From the NCBI GenBank assembly GCA_934661375.1, contig CAKUJH010000005.1:1-64000 (forward strand): a stretch of DNA of 64,000 bases. The letters run 5' to 3'. Source of the stretch: an uncultured Victivallales bacterium. GTDB taxonomy: Bacteria; Verrucomicrobiota; Lentisphaeria; Victivallales; UBA1829. Position numbers and translations under genes: made by a program. The notes beneath the pieces were generated by a model. That model was given only the letters and a program-made list of their open reading frames with translations, did not search any database and was not told the origin of the DNA. Shown here in pieces: positions 40,670 through 49,674 of the stretch (positions within the stretch are counted from its first letter, which is position 1; every line of letters begins with the position of its first letter).

Positions 40670-42979
40670 ATGAACAAGCAAAATTACAAACCACTGCCGT
40701 TCTATTTCATCAACACGACAAAACCGGAAGAACTGGACGCAGCAACGGCGGAAAGACGTCTGCGTGATCTGGCGGACGCCGGATTCGGTGGAGCCGTTCT
40801 GTTCAACAAACCGCCGGACGGATTTGACCGGGAACAGTATCTTTCCGAATTCTGGTTTGAAACGATCGGTCATTTTCTGGCAGCCGCAGAGAAACTGCAT
40901 CTGGAAATCTGGATCAATGACGGCTGGGACTATCCGCCGGGCGATGCGGGGAACCGGATTCGGGAACGTGCGCCGGAACTGGTTCAGATGCGGCTGACGC
41001 TGAAAGACGGCGAAGCGGTGCCGGTGGTCTGTTCCTGGGGATTCCCCGCTTTCGAGGAACCGGAAAGTTCGCGTCTGTTCATCGAACTGGTTTATGAAGA
41101 ATACAGAAAACGTTTCCGGAAATATTTCGGGAATGTGCTGCGCGGTTTCTTTTCCGACGCCGACAACCGGCGTTACAACCATTTCACCCGTGCGGAAATG
41201 AAGGGAGAACGGTATTATCCGTGGTCGCGGAATTTCGCCGCGGTTTTTCAGCGGAAATATGGTTATGACATCCTGCCACTGCTGAAAGAAATCATGACGG
41301 ATGAAAAGCACCCGGCGTCGCTTCACTACTGGGAACTGGCTTCGGAACTGTATCAGAACTGGTTCCGGAACAACTATCAGTGGTGCATCGCCAACGGGTT
41401 GGAATATGCGTTCCACACATCGGATACCGGACCGTTTCCTTATGCGCAATGCGACCGTTCTTCGGTGTTCACGGAAGGTGAAACCCTGCGTCTGCTGTCC
41501 TGGTCAAGCCGTCCGGGAACGGACCATGAGCTGGCGGAGCTGGACGGCGGCACGCATTATGACAGCCGCTACTTCACCCCGAAGGCGCAATACGGCGGCA
41601 GCTGCACGGTCAATCCGCATTTTCATCAGACGAAATGGGATCTGCGCGCCAAGTATGCGGCGTCCGCGGCATGGCTGTACGGACGCGAACGCGTATTGTG
41701 TGAAGCCTTTGCCGCGACCAACTGGAGTTCTTCGCCGGAACTGCTGCGCCGGATTGCCGCCTGGCAGATCATGCAGGGAATCAATTTCTTCATTCCGCAC
41801 GCGGTTCACCATGTTTTCCGCGGTGCAACGAAAATTTTTGCTCCGCCGGAACTGCTGCATCTGCCGGGAATCCGGGAACTGAACGGTTTTCTGGAAAAAT
41901 ATTCCTTCATTGCGGCGCAGGGAAAATACGCTGATCCGGTCCGGATTGCTGATCCCACCCGGAAAATCTGGCAGGGATCGCAGGACAGCATTTTTGATCT
42001 GTGCGATGAACTGTCCCGCCGGGCAGTCAATTATGTGGTCGTTCCGGACGGTTCAGAGAATCCGGATATTCCGGAAGAGTTTGCCTCGTTTGACGGCGGA
42101 GAGCTGGCATGGATGCTTCGGGAACTGGCGGACGGGACACGCTATATTCTTGCCGCGAATATCTGGGCGGATCGTGAGCTGTCCGGAACGCTGGTCTTCA
42201 ACGGCAGGAAATATCCAGCCGCCTTTGCTCCGGGCGAAATCGGCGTATTCGGCGGTCCGTATGAATGCTGGCGCAGAAGTACGGCGGTTATCTGCTGCCG
42301 GGAATTACCGATGCCCTGTCCAGTGCAGTGGAATCAGCTGAACAACATCACGCTTTTCCAGCCGGGAGAGTTCACGGTTGAGGAAAAAGTCGGGGAACTC
42401 CGTCTGCTGGTTCCGGCGGGAACGGATGTCCGGCTGGACGGCGCAGCGTTTCCCGGCGGGAAACCGTGTCCGGTTTTTGATGATGCGTACACGGAATATG
42501 TGTTTGAGCCGGAACCGGGTGTTCATAAGCTGGATTTTTCCGGTGTTCAGGCACATATGCCGGTCTATCTCCGGGGCGGATTTGATGTGAGTACGGAACA
42601 GCTGGTGTTCCAGAGTTACGAAATGAGCGTAGCGGCTCCGGCATTGCGTCTTTCCCCGCGCCGGAAACAGCTGTCTGCCGGCTCCTGGGCGGATCAGGGA
42701 CAGGTTTTCTATTCCGGCAGCGCGGATTATTTTTTCACGGCGGAGTGTCTGGGAGAAAACGCGCTGGAAGTGTTCACTGCGGGAAACACAGCGGAACTGT
42801 TCATTGATGAAGAACCGGCGGGCAGACAGGTCTGGGCACCGTACGAGTTCCGCTTTCCTGCACTGCACGGCAGACATGAATTCCGGGTCCGTCTGACGAA
42901 CACGAATGCCAATCAGCTGGAAGGCTGGCGTGCGGTTTCGGGTATTCTTGCGCCGCCGCGGCTGAAAATCATATCCTGA
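40670..42979 (+). CDS. putative glycoside hydrolase, GH106-like TIM barrel
   Basis: A 769-aa protein. The N-terminal part resembles the barrel of GH106-type rhamnosidases and relatives: PLPFYFIN at the start, LADAGFGGAVLF near 37, LEIWINDGWDYPPGD near 80, then EGETLRLLSWSSRPGTDHELAELDGG near 265 and a stretch AAWLYGRERVLCEAFAATNWSSSPELLRR...GINFFIPHAVHH near 330-385 that recurs in this clan. C-terminal beta-sandwich domains follow (from about 600). No signal peptide. ATG 40670 gives the typical start; a TTG at 40640 with GGAGGAG before it is an alternative. Family placement and substrate need a profile search. Confidence 0.6.
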   Translation: MNKQNYKPLPFYFINTTKPEELDAATAERRLRDLADAGFGGAVLFNKPPDGFDREQYLSEFWFETIGHFLAAAEKLHLEIWINDGWDYPPGDAGNRIRERAPELVQMRLTLKDGEAVPVVCSWGFPAFEEPESSRLFIELVYEEYRKRFRKYFGNVLRGFFSDADNRRYNHFTRAEMKGERYYPWSRNFAAVFQRKYGYDILPLLKEIMTDEKHPASLHYWELASELYQNWFRNNYQWCIANGLEYAFHTSDTGPFPYAQCDRSSVFTEGETLRLLSWSSRPGTDHELAELDGGTHYDSRYFTPKAQYGGSCTVNPHFHQTKWDLRAKYAASAAWLYGRERVLCEAFAATNWSSSPELLRRIAAWQIMQGINFFIPHAVHHVFRGATKIFAPPELLHLPGIRELNGFLEKYSFIAAQGKYADPVRIADPTRKIWQGSQDSIFDLCDELSRRAVNYVVVPDGSENPDIPEEFASFDGGELAWMLRELADGTRYILAANIWADRELSGTLVFNGRKYPAAFAPGEIGVFGGPYECWRRSTAVICCRELPMPCPVQWNQLNNITLFQPGEFTVEEKVGELRLLVPAGTDVRLDGAAFPGGKPCPVFDDAYTEYVFEPEPGVHKLDFSGVQAHMPVYLRGGFDVSTEQLVFQSYEMSVAAPALRLSPRRKQLSAGSWADQGQVFYSGSADYFFTAECLGENALEVFTAGNTAELFIDEEPAGRQVWAPYEFRFPALHGRHEFRVRLTNTNANQLEGWRAVSGILAPPRLKIIS

Positions 42980-42997
42980 AAAATGACCCTCATTCCC

Positions 42998-43041
42998 CCA
43001 ACCCCCGGAAACGCTGTTTCGGCAGTGCTTCCGGGGGTTGG
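42998..43041 (+). terminator. terminator-like hairpin after the glycosidase gene
   Basis: CCAACCCCCGGAA (42998-43010) pairs perfectly with TTCCGGGGGTTGG (43029-43041), 13 bp, 18-nt loop. Only a weak T-tract (CTTTCTG) follows. Confidence 0.6.
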
Positions 43042-43059
43042 CTTTCTGCGCTGCCGGAA

Positions 43060-43087
43060 TTGCATTTTCGCCGGAATTGTGTATATT
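43060..43087 (+). promoter_or_regulatory. promoter of thiM-thiE
   Basis: TTGCAT and TATATT at 16-bp spacing, ending 26 bp before the thiM ATG. The short leader leaves no space for a TPP riboswitch. Confidence 0.6.
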
Positions 43088-43113
43088 ATTGTTCATTTAC
43101 CAGTGAGGAAAAC

Positions 43114-43935
43114 ATGAAACAGTATTTTGACAGGGTCCGGGCGGAACATCCGCTCATCCATTGCATCACGAATTATGTTACGGTCAATGACTGCGCCAAT
43201 ATTCTGCTGGCGTGCGGGGCGTCGCCCATTATGGCGGACGATGCCGCGGAAACGGCGGAAATCACCTCCATCTGCGCGGGAACGGTGCTGAACATCGGCA
43301 CGCTCAATTCCCGGACGGTTGAATCCATGCTTTCCGCCAGCCGCCGCGCGAAGGAACTGGGGCATCCGGTGGTGCTGGATCCCGTGGGTGCAGGGGCGTC
43401 CCGGCTGCGAACGGAAACAGCCATGCGTATTCTGTCGGAAGTCCAGCCGGATGTGGTCCGCTGCAATATGTCCGAACTCAAAATGATGATGAATGCCGGC
43501 TCGGTCAGCCGCGGAGTTGATGCCGCGGAGATTGACCGCATCACGGATGAAAATCTGGCATCCGGTGCGGAACTGCTGTGTGAATTTTCCCGGAAGAATC
43601 ATTGCGTAACCGCCGTTTCCGGAGCCATCGACCTGATTGCCGCGCCGGATGGACGGGTCTGCGCGGTCCGCAACGGACATCCCATGATGTCGGCAATTAC
43701 GGGCAGCGGCTGTATGTTGAGTGTGGTTACCGGAGCTTTTGCCGCGGCGTCCGGCGGAAAATATTTTGAAAGTGTCTGCGCCGCATTCTGCGCCATGGGG
43801 ATTGCCGGAGAACGCGCCCAGGCTCTGCTGCTGCCGCAGGAAGGAAATGCCACATACCGCAATCGTCTGATCGATGCGTTTTACTGCGCCGATACAGCGG
43901 ACTGGGAAAGGAGTGTCCGCTGTGAAATGCACTGA
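43114..43935 (+). CDS. thiM: hydroxyethylthiazole kinase
   Basis: A 273-aa ribokinase-fold enzyme phosphorylating 4-methyl-5-(2-hydroxyethyl)thiazole for thiamine salvage. PLIHCITNYVTVNDCANILLACGASPIMADD near 14 is the substrate site, VVLDPVGAGAS near 90 and ITGSGCMLS near 193 the ATP/anion-hole motifs, with Cys of GSGC in the catalytic position. GTGAGGAAAAC precedes ATG 43114. It overlaps thiE by 14 bp. With thiE alone it suggests salvage rather than a full pathway at this locus. Confidence 0.94.
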   Translation: MKQYFDRVRAEHPLIHCITNYVTVNDCANILLACGASPIMADDAAETAEITSICAGTVLNIGTLNSRTVESMLSASRRAKELGHPVVLDPVGAGASRLRTETAMRILSEVQPDVVRCNMSELKMMMNAGSVSRGVDAAEIDRITDENLASGAELLCEFSRKNHCVTAVSGAIDLIAAPDGRVCAVRNGHPMMSAITGSGCMLSVVTGAFAAASGGKYFESVCAAFCAMGIAGERAQALLLPQEGNATYRNRLIDAFYCADTADWERSVRCEMH

Positions 43936-44557
43936 AGAATCCATGCGGCTGTATGCCGTAACCGGCGGAACATCCGCATTGCCACTGACGGAACAGGTGC
44001 GTCAGGCGGTTGCCGGTGGTGCAACTTTTGTTCAGCTTCGGGAAAAAACACTCGATCATGCCGCCATTGTGCGGGAAGCCCTGGAACTCAAGGAGATCTG
44101 CGCGGCGGCAAAGATCCCGCTGGTCATTGATGATGATGTTCAGGCAGCATTGGAAGCGGATGTGGACGGTGTGCATGTCGGGCAGTCCGACATGGCACTG
44201 GCGGAAGCCCGGCGTCTGCTCGGTCCGGAGAAAATCGTCGGGGTTTCCGTGCATACCGTGGAAGAAGCTCTGGCGGCGGAACGCGGCGGCGCGGATTACC
44301 TGGGGGTGGGTGCGATGTTTGCCACTGCCACGAAAACCGATGCCGAAGTGTTGTCCTTCGAAACCTTGCGGGCAATTGGTGAGACAGTGCAGATTCCGGT
44401 GGTGGTGATCGGCGGAATTTCACTGGAGAATCTGCCGCGTTTCGCCGGAAGCGGTGCAGACGGTGCGGCGGTGGTTTCCGCCATATTCTCGCAGCCGGAC
44501 ATCCGCAAGGCCGCGGCAGAACTGCGGTCGCTGGCGGACCGGGTCTTCGCGGAATGA
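43922..44557 (+). CDS. thiE: thiamine-phosphate synthase
   Basis: A 211-aa TIM-barrel enzyme joining thiazole phosphate and HMP pyrophosphate. RLYAVTGG, VQLREK (near 40), IDDDVQAALEADVDGVHVGQSD (near 72) and GVSVHT are family motifs; DYLGVGAMFATATKTDA and VVIGGIS follow. GTG 43922 is chosen as start because AAAGGAG lies 8 bp before it; an ATG seven codons on is the alternative. Start lies within the end of thiM. Confidence 0.93.
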   Translation: MKCTEESMRLYAVTGGTSALPLTEQVRQAVAGGATFVQLREKTLDHAAIVREALELKEICAAAKIPLVIDDDVQAALEADVDGVHVGQSDMALAEARRLLGPEKIVGVSVHTVEEALAAERGGADYLGVGAMFATATKTDAEVLSFETLRAIGETVQIPVVVIGGISLENLPRFAGSGADGAAVVSAIFSQPDIRKAAAELRSLADRVFAE

Positions 44558-44560
44558 GTT

Positions 44561-45301
44561 TCAGGAGACAATCTGAAAATCCAGCATGACCGGCAGGTGA
44601 TCGGAGGCTTTTTCCGTGCCGACTTCAAAGCGGAGCGGACGGATCTGCGGGGAATAAAGAATGTAGTCCAGCTGCTGTTCCGGTTTCCAGGAGGGGAAAG
44701 TCGGCTGATTGGTGCGGTTGGCGGATTTCAGACCGAGTTCCTTCATGAAGGCGCGCAGTTCGCCTTTGCCGCGGAACAGATTGAAGTCGCCGCCGACCAG
44801 ATACGGAGTCCGGATCGGCCGCAGAATTTCCTTCAGAGCGTTCAGCTGTTCATTCCGCACCGACGCCGAAAGTGCCAGATGCAGCAGAAAAAAACGGACT
44901 CCGCCGCTTTCCGTTTCCAGTGCCAGCCGTTTCATGCCGGACGGAAAATAATGAAAGGCGCAGGGGGTGCGCGGGGAACGGGTCAGAAAAACATTGGACT
45001 GTTCCCGCAGAATCGGTATCCGGCGGGGCAGGGAACCCGGCGCGTATTTGACTGCCCCGTGTGCGTACAGATGCAGCGCACGGGCAATCATGATTCCCTG
45101 ATCCGCATAATCGGTACGGAATGAACCGCGGTCCACTTCGAGCAGCCCGGCGACATCGGGATTCCGTTCCGCAAGACAGTCAATCACTTTTTCCAGATGC
45201 GTCCGCTCTGTCCGCAGATAACGGGGCAGGGACAGCAGCTGTCCGCAGCGTCCGCCGGGTGCGCCCGTCCCGTAGGCAATATTGTAGATCAGGAATTTCA
45301 T
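44561..45301 (-). CDS. endonuclease/exonuclease/phosphatase-family protein
   Basis: A 246-aa EEP-fold hydrolase. MKFLIYNIAYGTG at the start, LLEVDRGS near 54 (metal Glu), LLHLA near 144, VGGDFNLFRGKGEL near 170 (Asp and Asn) and ASDHLPVML near 235 (catalytic Asp-His) are the family motifs. Substrates could be nucleic acid, phosphoinositide-like or sugar phosphates; not resolved. The start overlaps the trxB stop by 4 bp, so the two are translationally coupled. Confidence 0.88.
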   Translation of the reverse strand: MKFLIYNIAYGTGAPGGRCGQLLSLPRYLRTERTHLEKVIDCLAERNPDVAGLLEVDRGSFRTDYADQGIMIARALHLYAHGAVKYAPGSLPRRIPILREQSNVFLTRSPRTPCAFHYFPSGMKRLALETESGGVRFFLLHLALSASVRNEQLNALKEILRPIRTPYLVGGDFNLFRGKGELRAFMKELGLKSANRTNQPTFPSWKPEQQLDYILYSPQIRPLRFEVGTEKASDHLPVMLDFQIVS

Positions 45302-46215
45302 TGACTCAGCCAGCGTTCCGCGTCGATGGCGGCGGCACATCCCATGCCTGCGGCATAAACCGCCTGCCGGTATTCCGGATCGGCACAGTCCCCGGCGGCG
45401 AACACGCCGTCCATGCCGGTCCGGGATGACCGTCCCTGAAGTTTCAGACAGCCGGAGCTGTCCATGTTCAGCAGACCTTTGAACAGTTCCGTGCGCGGAA
45501 TATGTCCGAGCGCGGCAAAATACCCTTTGCAGGGAATGCGGGTGAGCTGTCCGGAGGCATTGTCCCGGATTTCCACGGCTTCGACTTCGTCTTTTCCGCA
45601 GATGTCTGTGATCTGTGCGTTCAGATGAAAAATGATTTTCGGGTTGGCTTTGGCGCGTTCGGTCATGACCGCGGAAGCGCGGAAAGAGTCCCTGCGGTGA
45701 ACCAGATGCACTTCGCTGGCGAAACGGGACAGGAAACAGGCTTCCTCCATGGCGCTGTCTCCGCCGCCGGCAACCACGACGGGAACACCGCGGAAGAAAG
45801 CACCGTCGCAGGTCGCGCAGGCGGAAACGCCGTGATTGCGGAACTTTTCCTCTCCGGGCAGTCCCAGCCAGCGCGGAGCGGCTCCGGTCGCGATAATCAG
45901 CACCTGACATTTCAGTTCCCGTCCGCCTTCCAGAAACAGAGTGTGCGGACCGCCCGGAGTGAGGCTGACTTTCTGCACATTTTCATATTCGATCCGGGCG
46001 CCGAATCTTTCTGTCTGCAGAAGAAATTTCTGCATGAGTTCGGACCCGTCGACTCCGTCCGGGAATCCCGGATAATTTTCCACAACGGAAGTCTGAGTGA
46101 GCTGTCCGCCGGGCAGTGAGCCCGCCAGTACGAGCGGTTTCAATCCGGCTCTGGCGGCATAAATTGCAGCGGTCATGCCGGCGGCGCCGCATCCCATGAT
46201 GATGATTTTTTCCAT
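45298..46215 (-). CDS. trxB: thioredoxin reductase
   Basis: A 305-aa NADPH-dependent flavoprotein. GCGAAGMTAAIYAARAG (FAD-binding), GGQLTQTSVVENYPGF, redox-active CATC (Cys133, Cys136), GGGDSAMEEACFLSRFA (NADPH-binding) and GVFAAGDC near the end are all as expected. In an anaerobe it would feed thioredoxin for ribonucleotide reduction and redox repair. First gene of a two-gene operon with the EEP protein. Confidence 0.94.
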   Translation of the reverse strand: MEKIIIMGCGAAGMTAAIYAARAGLKPLVLAGSLPGGQLTQTSVVENYPGFPDGVDGSELMQKFLLQTERFGARIEYENVQKVSLTPGGPHTLFLEGGRELKCQVLIIATGAAPRWLGLPGEEKFRNHGVSACATCDGAFFRGVPVVVAGGGDSAMEEACFLSRFASEVHLVHRRDSFRASAVMTERAKANPKIIFHLNAQITDICGKDEVEAVEIRDNASGQLTRIPCKGYFAALGHIPRTELFKGLLNMDSSGCLKLQGRSSRTGMDGVFAAGDCADPEYRQAVYAAGMGCAAAIDAERWLSQ

Positions 46216-46376
46216 AAGCGTAACCCCCCTGTTGTTTTTTTCATGCCGCAGACATTCTCCGGCATTTCAAACTGTAATATGGCATGAATCCGGTGTTCCG
46301 GCAAGTGTATTCCGGAAGAAAAACCGGATTTTTTTTCAGACCCCGCAATTTTCTTCTTCATTTTGCCATTAAATGC

Positions 46377-46404
46377 TTGTATTCTTCATCCCGTATGCTA
46401 TCTT
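46377..46404 (+). promoter_or_regulatory. candidate promoter of the beta-galactosidase gene
   Basis: TTGTAT and TATCTT at 16-bp spacing, ending 46 bp before ATG 46451. Matches are moderate. Confidence 0.4.
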
Positions 46405-46450
46405 ACAACAATTCCGGAAAAAACATAATGCAGAAAAGGAATCAAAAATC

Positions 46451-49400
46451 ATGAATGATTGGGAAAACCAGCTTCTGACTTCGATCAACAAACAGCCAGA
46501 CCGGGCTTTTACGGTTCCATTTGAGAACAAGGAGAATGCGCTTATCGGCGACATGAACCTCTCGCCTTTCTACAAACTTCTCAACGGCGTCTGGAAATTT
46601 TCCTATTATTCCTGTCCCGGCGAAGTTCCCGAAGATTTCTTCATGGAAGACTATGTCTGCGATGAATGGGATGACATTGTAGTTCCGTCCAACTGGCAGA
46701 TGAAAGGATACGGCAATCCGCATTATACCAATATCAATTATCCTTTTCCGGTCAATCCGCCGTTTGTTCCTTCGGAAAACCCGACCGGCTGCTACATCCG
46801 CGAATTTGAAATCACCGACGACTGGTCCGACCGCCGCATTCTGCTGAAGTTCGACGGTGTTGATTCCTTCTATTATGTCTGGGTCAACGGACAGCTTGCC
46901 GGTATGAGCAAAGGCAGCCGCAACGCCGCCGAATTCGACATCACCGACATCGCCCAGATCGGCGTCAACCGCATTGCCGTTCAGGTTCTGCAGTGGTCCG
47001 ACGGCACCTATCTGGAAGACCAGGACATGTGGTGGCTGAGCGGTATTTTCCGCAACGTTTCCGTCAGCGCAGTTCCGCAGCTGGACATTTATGACCTCTT
47101 TGCCAAAGCGCAGCTGGACAGCACGTACAAAAACGGCAAACTGGACATTGAAGCGCGCATTTACAACACCGATGACATCTCCGCCGAAGATGTTTCGCTG
47201 GAAGCGGAACTGTTCGATTCCTTCGGCAAACCTGTTTTCAAGAAACCTCTGTCCGGCTATATCGAAGACATCGGCGAAGAAGAGGCGGTTACGGTCAATC
47301 TTCAGGCGGATGTGAAGAGTGTTTCGCCTTGGACTGCGGAAACTCCGGTGCTGTATACCCTGATTCTTACTCTGAAAGATCAGACAGGCGCAGTGATTGA
47401 GTACAAATCCCTGAAAGTCGGATTCCGCACCGTTGAAATCAAGAAAGGCAATCTGCTGGTCAACGGTGTGCCGGTGATGTTCCGCGGCGTGAACCGTCAC
47501 GAATTCAATACGGATCTTGGACGCGCCCTCACGCTGGACGCCATGGAGGAAGACCTGCTTCTGCTCAAACAGCATAACGTGAACGCCATCCGCACCTGCC
47601 ATTACCCGGACGCCCCGATGTTCTATGATCTGTGCGACCGTCTCGGTTTTTATGTGCTGTGCGAAGCCGACCTGGAAACACACGGGTTCGGTTATGACGA
47701 AGGAAAAAATCCTTCCATGTGGCCGGAATGGGAAAAGCCGTTTGTGGACCGTATGCGCGCCATGGTGGAAGCCTACAAGAATCATGCGTCCGTGGTGATC
47801 TGGTCGCTGGGCAATGAATCCGGTTACGGCGTCAACCACAAGAAGATGGCGGAATACACCCGCAGCCGCGACAACACGCGTCCGATTCACTATGAACGGG
47901 ATCAGGAAGGCGAAGTCGCCGACATGATTTCCAGAATGTATGCCGCTCCGGAAGAATGCGTCAATCTGGTCAAGAAGTATTGCAAAAAGAAACCGTTCAT
48001 TCTCTGCGAATATGCTCATGCCATGGGCAACGGTCCCGGCGGATTGGAAGATTACTGGCAGATGTTCCTCAGCCACAAGGAAATGCAGGGCGGATTCATC
48101 TGGGAATACTGCGACCACGGCATCCGCACCCAGGATGAACACGGGCATGAATACTTTGGCTACGGCGGCGATTTCGGCGACGAACCCAACGACAGCACGT
48201 TCATTGCGGACGGTCTGGTTTTCCCGGACAAAACGCCGTCTCCGGGCATGATTGAAGCCAAGAAAGTGTATTCTCCGGTGCGGTTCTCCGCCAAGGATCT
48301 GAAGAAAGGCATTGTTACGGTTGCCAACCATTACGATTTCGTTACGCTGCAGCATCTGAATGTGGTGTGGAGCGTGAGCGAGAACGGAACACCGGTTCAG
48401 ACCGGAACTCTGGCTCCGCTGGATATTCCGGCGCGCACCAGCCGCGACGTAACCGTACCGTACGTGCTGCCGGTCCGTCCGAAACCCAATGCGGAATACT
48501 TCCTGAATCTGTCGTTCACTCTGGCATGTGATACCAGCTGGGCGCGTGCCGGATTCGAAATCGCCTGGGCGCAGTTCGCTTTGCCGGTCAAGAGCGTTGA
48601 ACGCAAAAATACAGTCAAAGCGCGTCTGCCTCAGCTGGAAATGGACGAGGATGCGCAGTCCCTGTTCGTGGCGGCGGACGAAGCGTTCATTGAAATCAAC
48701 AAGAATACCGGATTGATCACCAACTGGACAAATGACGGGCTGCCGCTGCTGGAACGCGGTCCGCGTCTGAATATTTTCCGCGCTCCCACGGACAACGATC
48801 TGGGCGCGTGGGCAGGCTGCTGGAAACACTGGGAGGAAGCCCGCTATCATCAGATGCAGCATCTGGTGGAAAAAGTCGAAGCGGATGCGGAGAACGGCAC
48901 GGTCAAAGTGATTACCCGTGTTGCTCCGCCGGTTCTCCATCAGGGAATCCGCTGCGAGTATCTTTATACCTTCCTGCCGGACGGCGGCTTTACGCTGGAA
49001 GTTTCCGGCACGCCTTCTGAAGGAATGCCGTTCTTCCCGCGTCTCGGATTCCAGATGTTCATCCCGGATGAAATGGATCGTGTCCAGTGGTTCGGTCTTG
49101 GTCCCGGCGAGTCCTATGTGGATTCCAAAGAAGCGCAGCGGGTCGGTCTGTTCAAAGCGGGTGTCGACGCTCTCTACACTCCGTATGTGCATCCGCAGGA
49201 GGACGGCAACCGCAGTGAAGTGCGCCGCGCTGCGTTCTACGATTTGCACATGGGCGGTTTCGCCGTGCGCGGACTGAATACGAACATCAACTTCAGTATG
49301 CACCGTTTCACTCCGGAAGCCGCCTGGAAGGCGAAACATCCGCATGAAATCGAGTATCTGGAAAACATCTGCCTGAACCTGGATTGGAAACAGTCCGGAA

Positions 49401-49534
49401 TCGGCTCCGCTTCCTGCGGAGGTCCGCTGCCGGATCAGTATAAAGTTCCGGCTCAGCCGTTCCAGTTCGGAATGCGTTTCCGGGCGTTCCGTCCGGGCGA
49501 ACTCAATGACACCACGTTCTTCACGCTGGTCTGA
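46451..49534 (+). CDS. GH2 beta-galactosidase, LacZ-type
   Basis: A 1027-aa enzyme of the same length and domain order as E. coli LacZ: N-terminal jelly-roll (LNGVWKFSYY near 38, then VPSNWQMKGYGNPHYTN), Ig-like domain, TIM barrel, second Ig-like domain and C-terminal beta-galactosidase small-chain domain. GNES holds the acid/base Glu456, and LCEYAHAMGNG the nucleophile Glu520. NRHEFNTDLGR and TCHYP are also conserved. No signal peptide, so it is cytoplasmic. ATG 46451 gives the family start. It stands alone with a terminator behind it; no lactose permease is nearby. Confidence 0.95.
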   Translation: MNDWENQLLTSINKQPDRAFTVPFENKENALIGDMNLSPFYKLLNGVWKFSYYSCPGEVPEDFFMEDYVCDEWDDIVVPSNWQMKGYGNPHYTNINYPFPVNPPFVPSENPTGCYIREFEITDDWSDRRILLKFDGVDSFYYVWVNGQLAGMSKGSRNAAEFDITDIAQIGVNRIAVQVLQWSDGTYLEDQDMWWLSGIFRNVSVSAVPQLDIYDLFAKAQLDSTYKNGKLDIEARIYNTDDISAEDVSLEAELFDSFGKPVFKKPLSGYIEDIGEEEAVTVNLQADVKSVSPWTAETPVLYTLILTLKDQTGAVIEYKSLKVGFRTVEIKKGNLLVNGVPVMFRGVNRHEFNTDLGRALTLDAMEEDLLLLKQHNVNAIRTCHYPDAPMFYDLCDRLGFYVLCEADLETHGFGYDEGKNPSMWPEWEKPFVDRMRAMVEAYKNHASVVIWSLGNESGYGVNHKKMAEYTRSRDNTRPIHYERDQEGEVADMISRMYAAPEECVNLVKKYCKKKPFILCEYAHAMGNGPGGLEDYWQMFLSHKEMQGGFIWEYCDHGIRTQDEHGHEYFGYGGDFGDEPNDSTFIADGLVFPDKTPSPGMIEAKKVYSPVRFSAKDLKKGIVTVANHYDFVTLQHLNVVWSVSENGTPVQTGTLAPLDIPARTSRDVTVPYVLPVRPKPNAEYFLNLSFTLACDTSWARAGFEIAWAQFALPVKSVERKNTVKARLPQLEMDEDAQSLFVAADEAFIEINKNTGLITNWTNDGLPLLERGPRLNIFRAPTDNDLGAWAGCWKHWEEARYHQMQHLVEKVEADAENGTVKVITRVAPPVLHQGIRCEYLYTFLPDGGFTLEVSGTPSEGMPFFPRLGFQMFIPDEMDRVQWFGLGPGESYVDSKEAQRVGLFKAGVDALYTPYVHPQEDGNRSEVRRAAFYDLHMGGFAVRGLNTNINFSMHRFTPEAAWKAKHPHEIEYLENICLNLDWKQSGIGSASCGGPLPDQYKVPAQPFQFGMRFRAFRPGELNDTTFFTLV

Positions 49535-49554
49535 GTTTCCCTGACTTTGCAAAG

Positions 49555-49593
49555 ACAGCCGTGTTCCTGCTGTGGGAATGCGGCTGTTTTTTT
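49555..49593 (+). terminator. terminator of the beta-galactosidase gene
   Basis: ACAGCCG (49555-) pairs with CGGCTGT (to 49587), with GTTCC/GGGAAT partly extending the stem inside; seven T follow. Confidence 0.85.
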
Positions 49594-49614
49594 GGAAAAA
49601 ATACGGTTCGGACT

Positions 49615-49642
49615 TTGAATCCGCGGCGGTTGCGATTATAGT
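49615..49642 (+). promoter_or_regulatory. promoter of the ABC exporter gene
   Basis: TTGAAT and TATAGT separated by 16 bp. The predicted transcript start (near 49649) leaves a short leader and favours the ATG at 49675 over that at 49657. Confidence 0.6.
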
Positions 49643-49674
49643 ACAGACAGCAAGGAATGAACAGGAATTACAAT

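Noticed and set aside
43060..43113. Possible TPP riboswitch before thiM
   Set aside because: The predicted promoter leaves only about 26 bp of leader, and no thi-box motif is visible.
46442..49552. Very long open frame (1036 codons) on the strand opposite the beta-galactosidase
   Set aside because: It lies exactly antisense to a clear GH2 gene and has no recognisable domains. Similar antisense frames opposite echA (16982-19423), mfd (11351-13231) and the GHL6 gene (52501-54477) arise from codon bias of the real genes.
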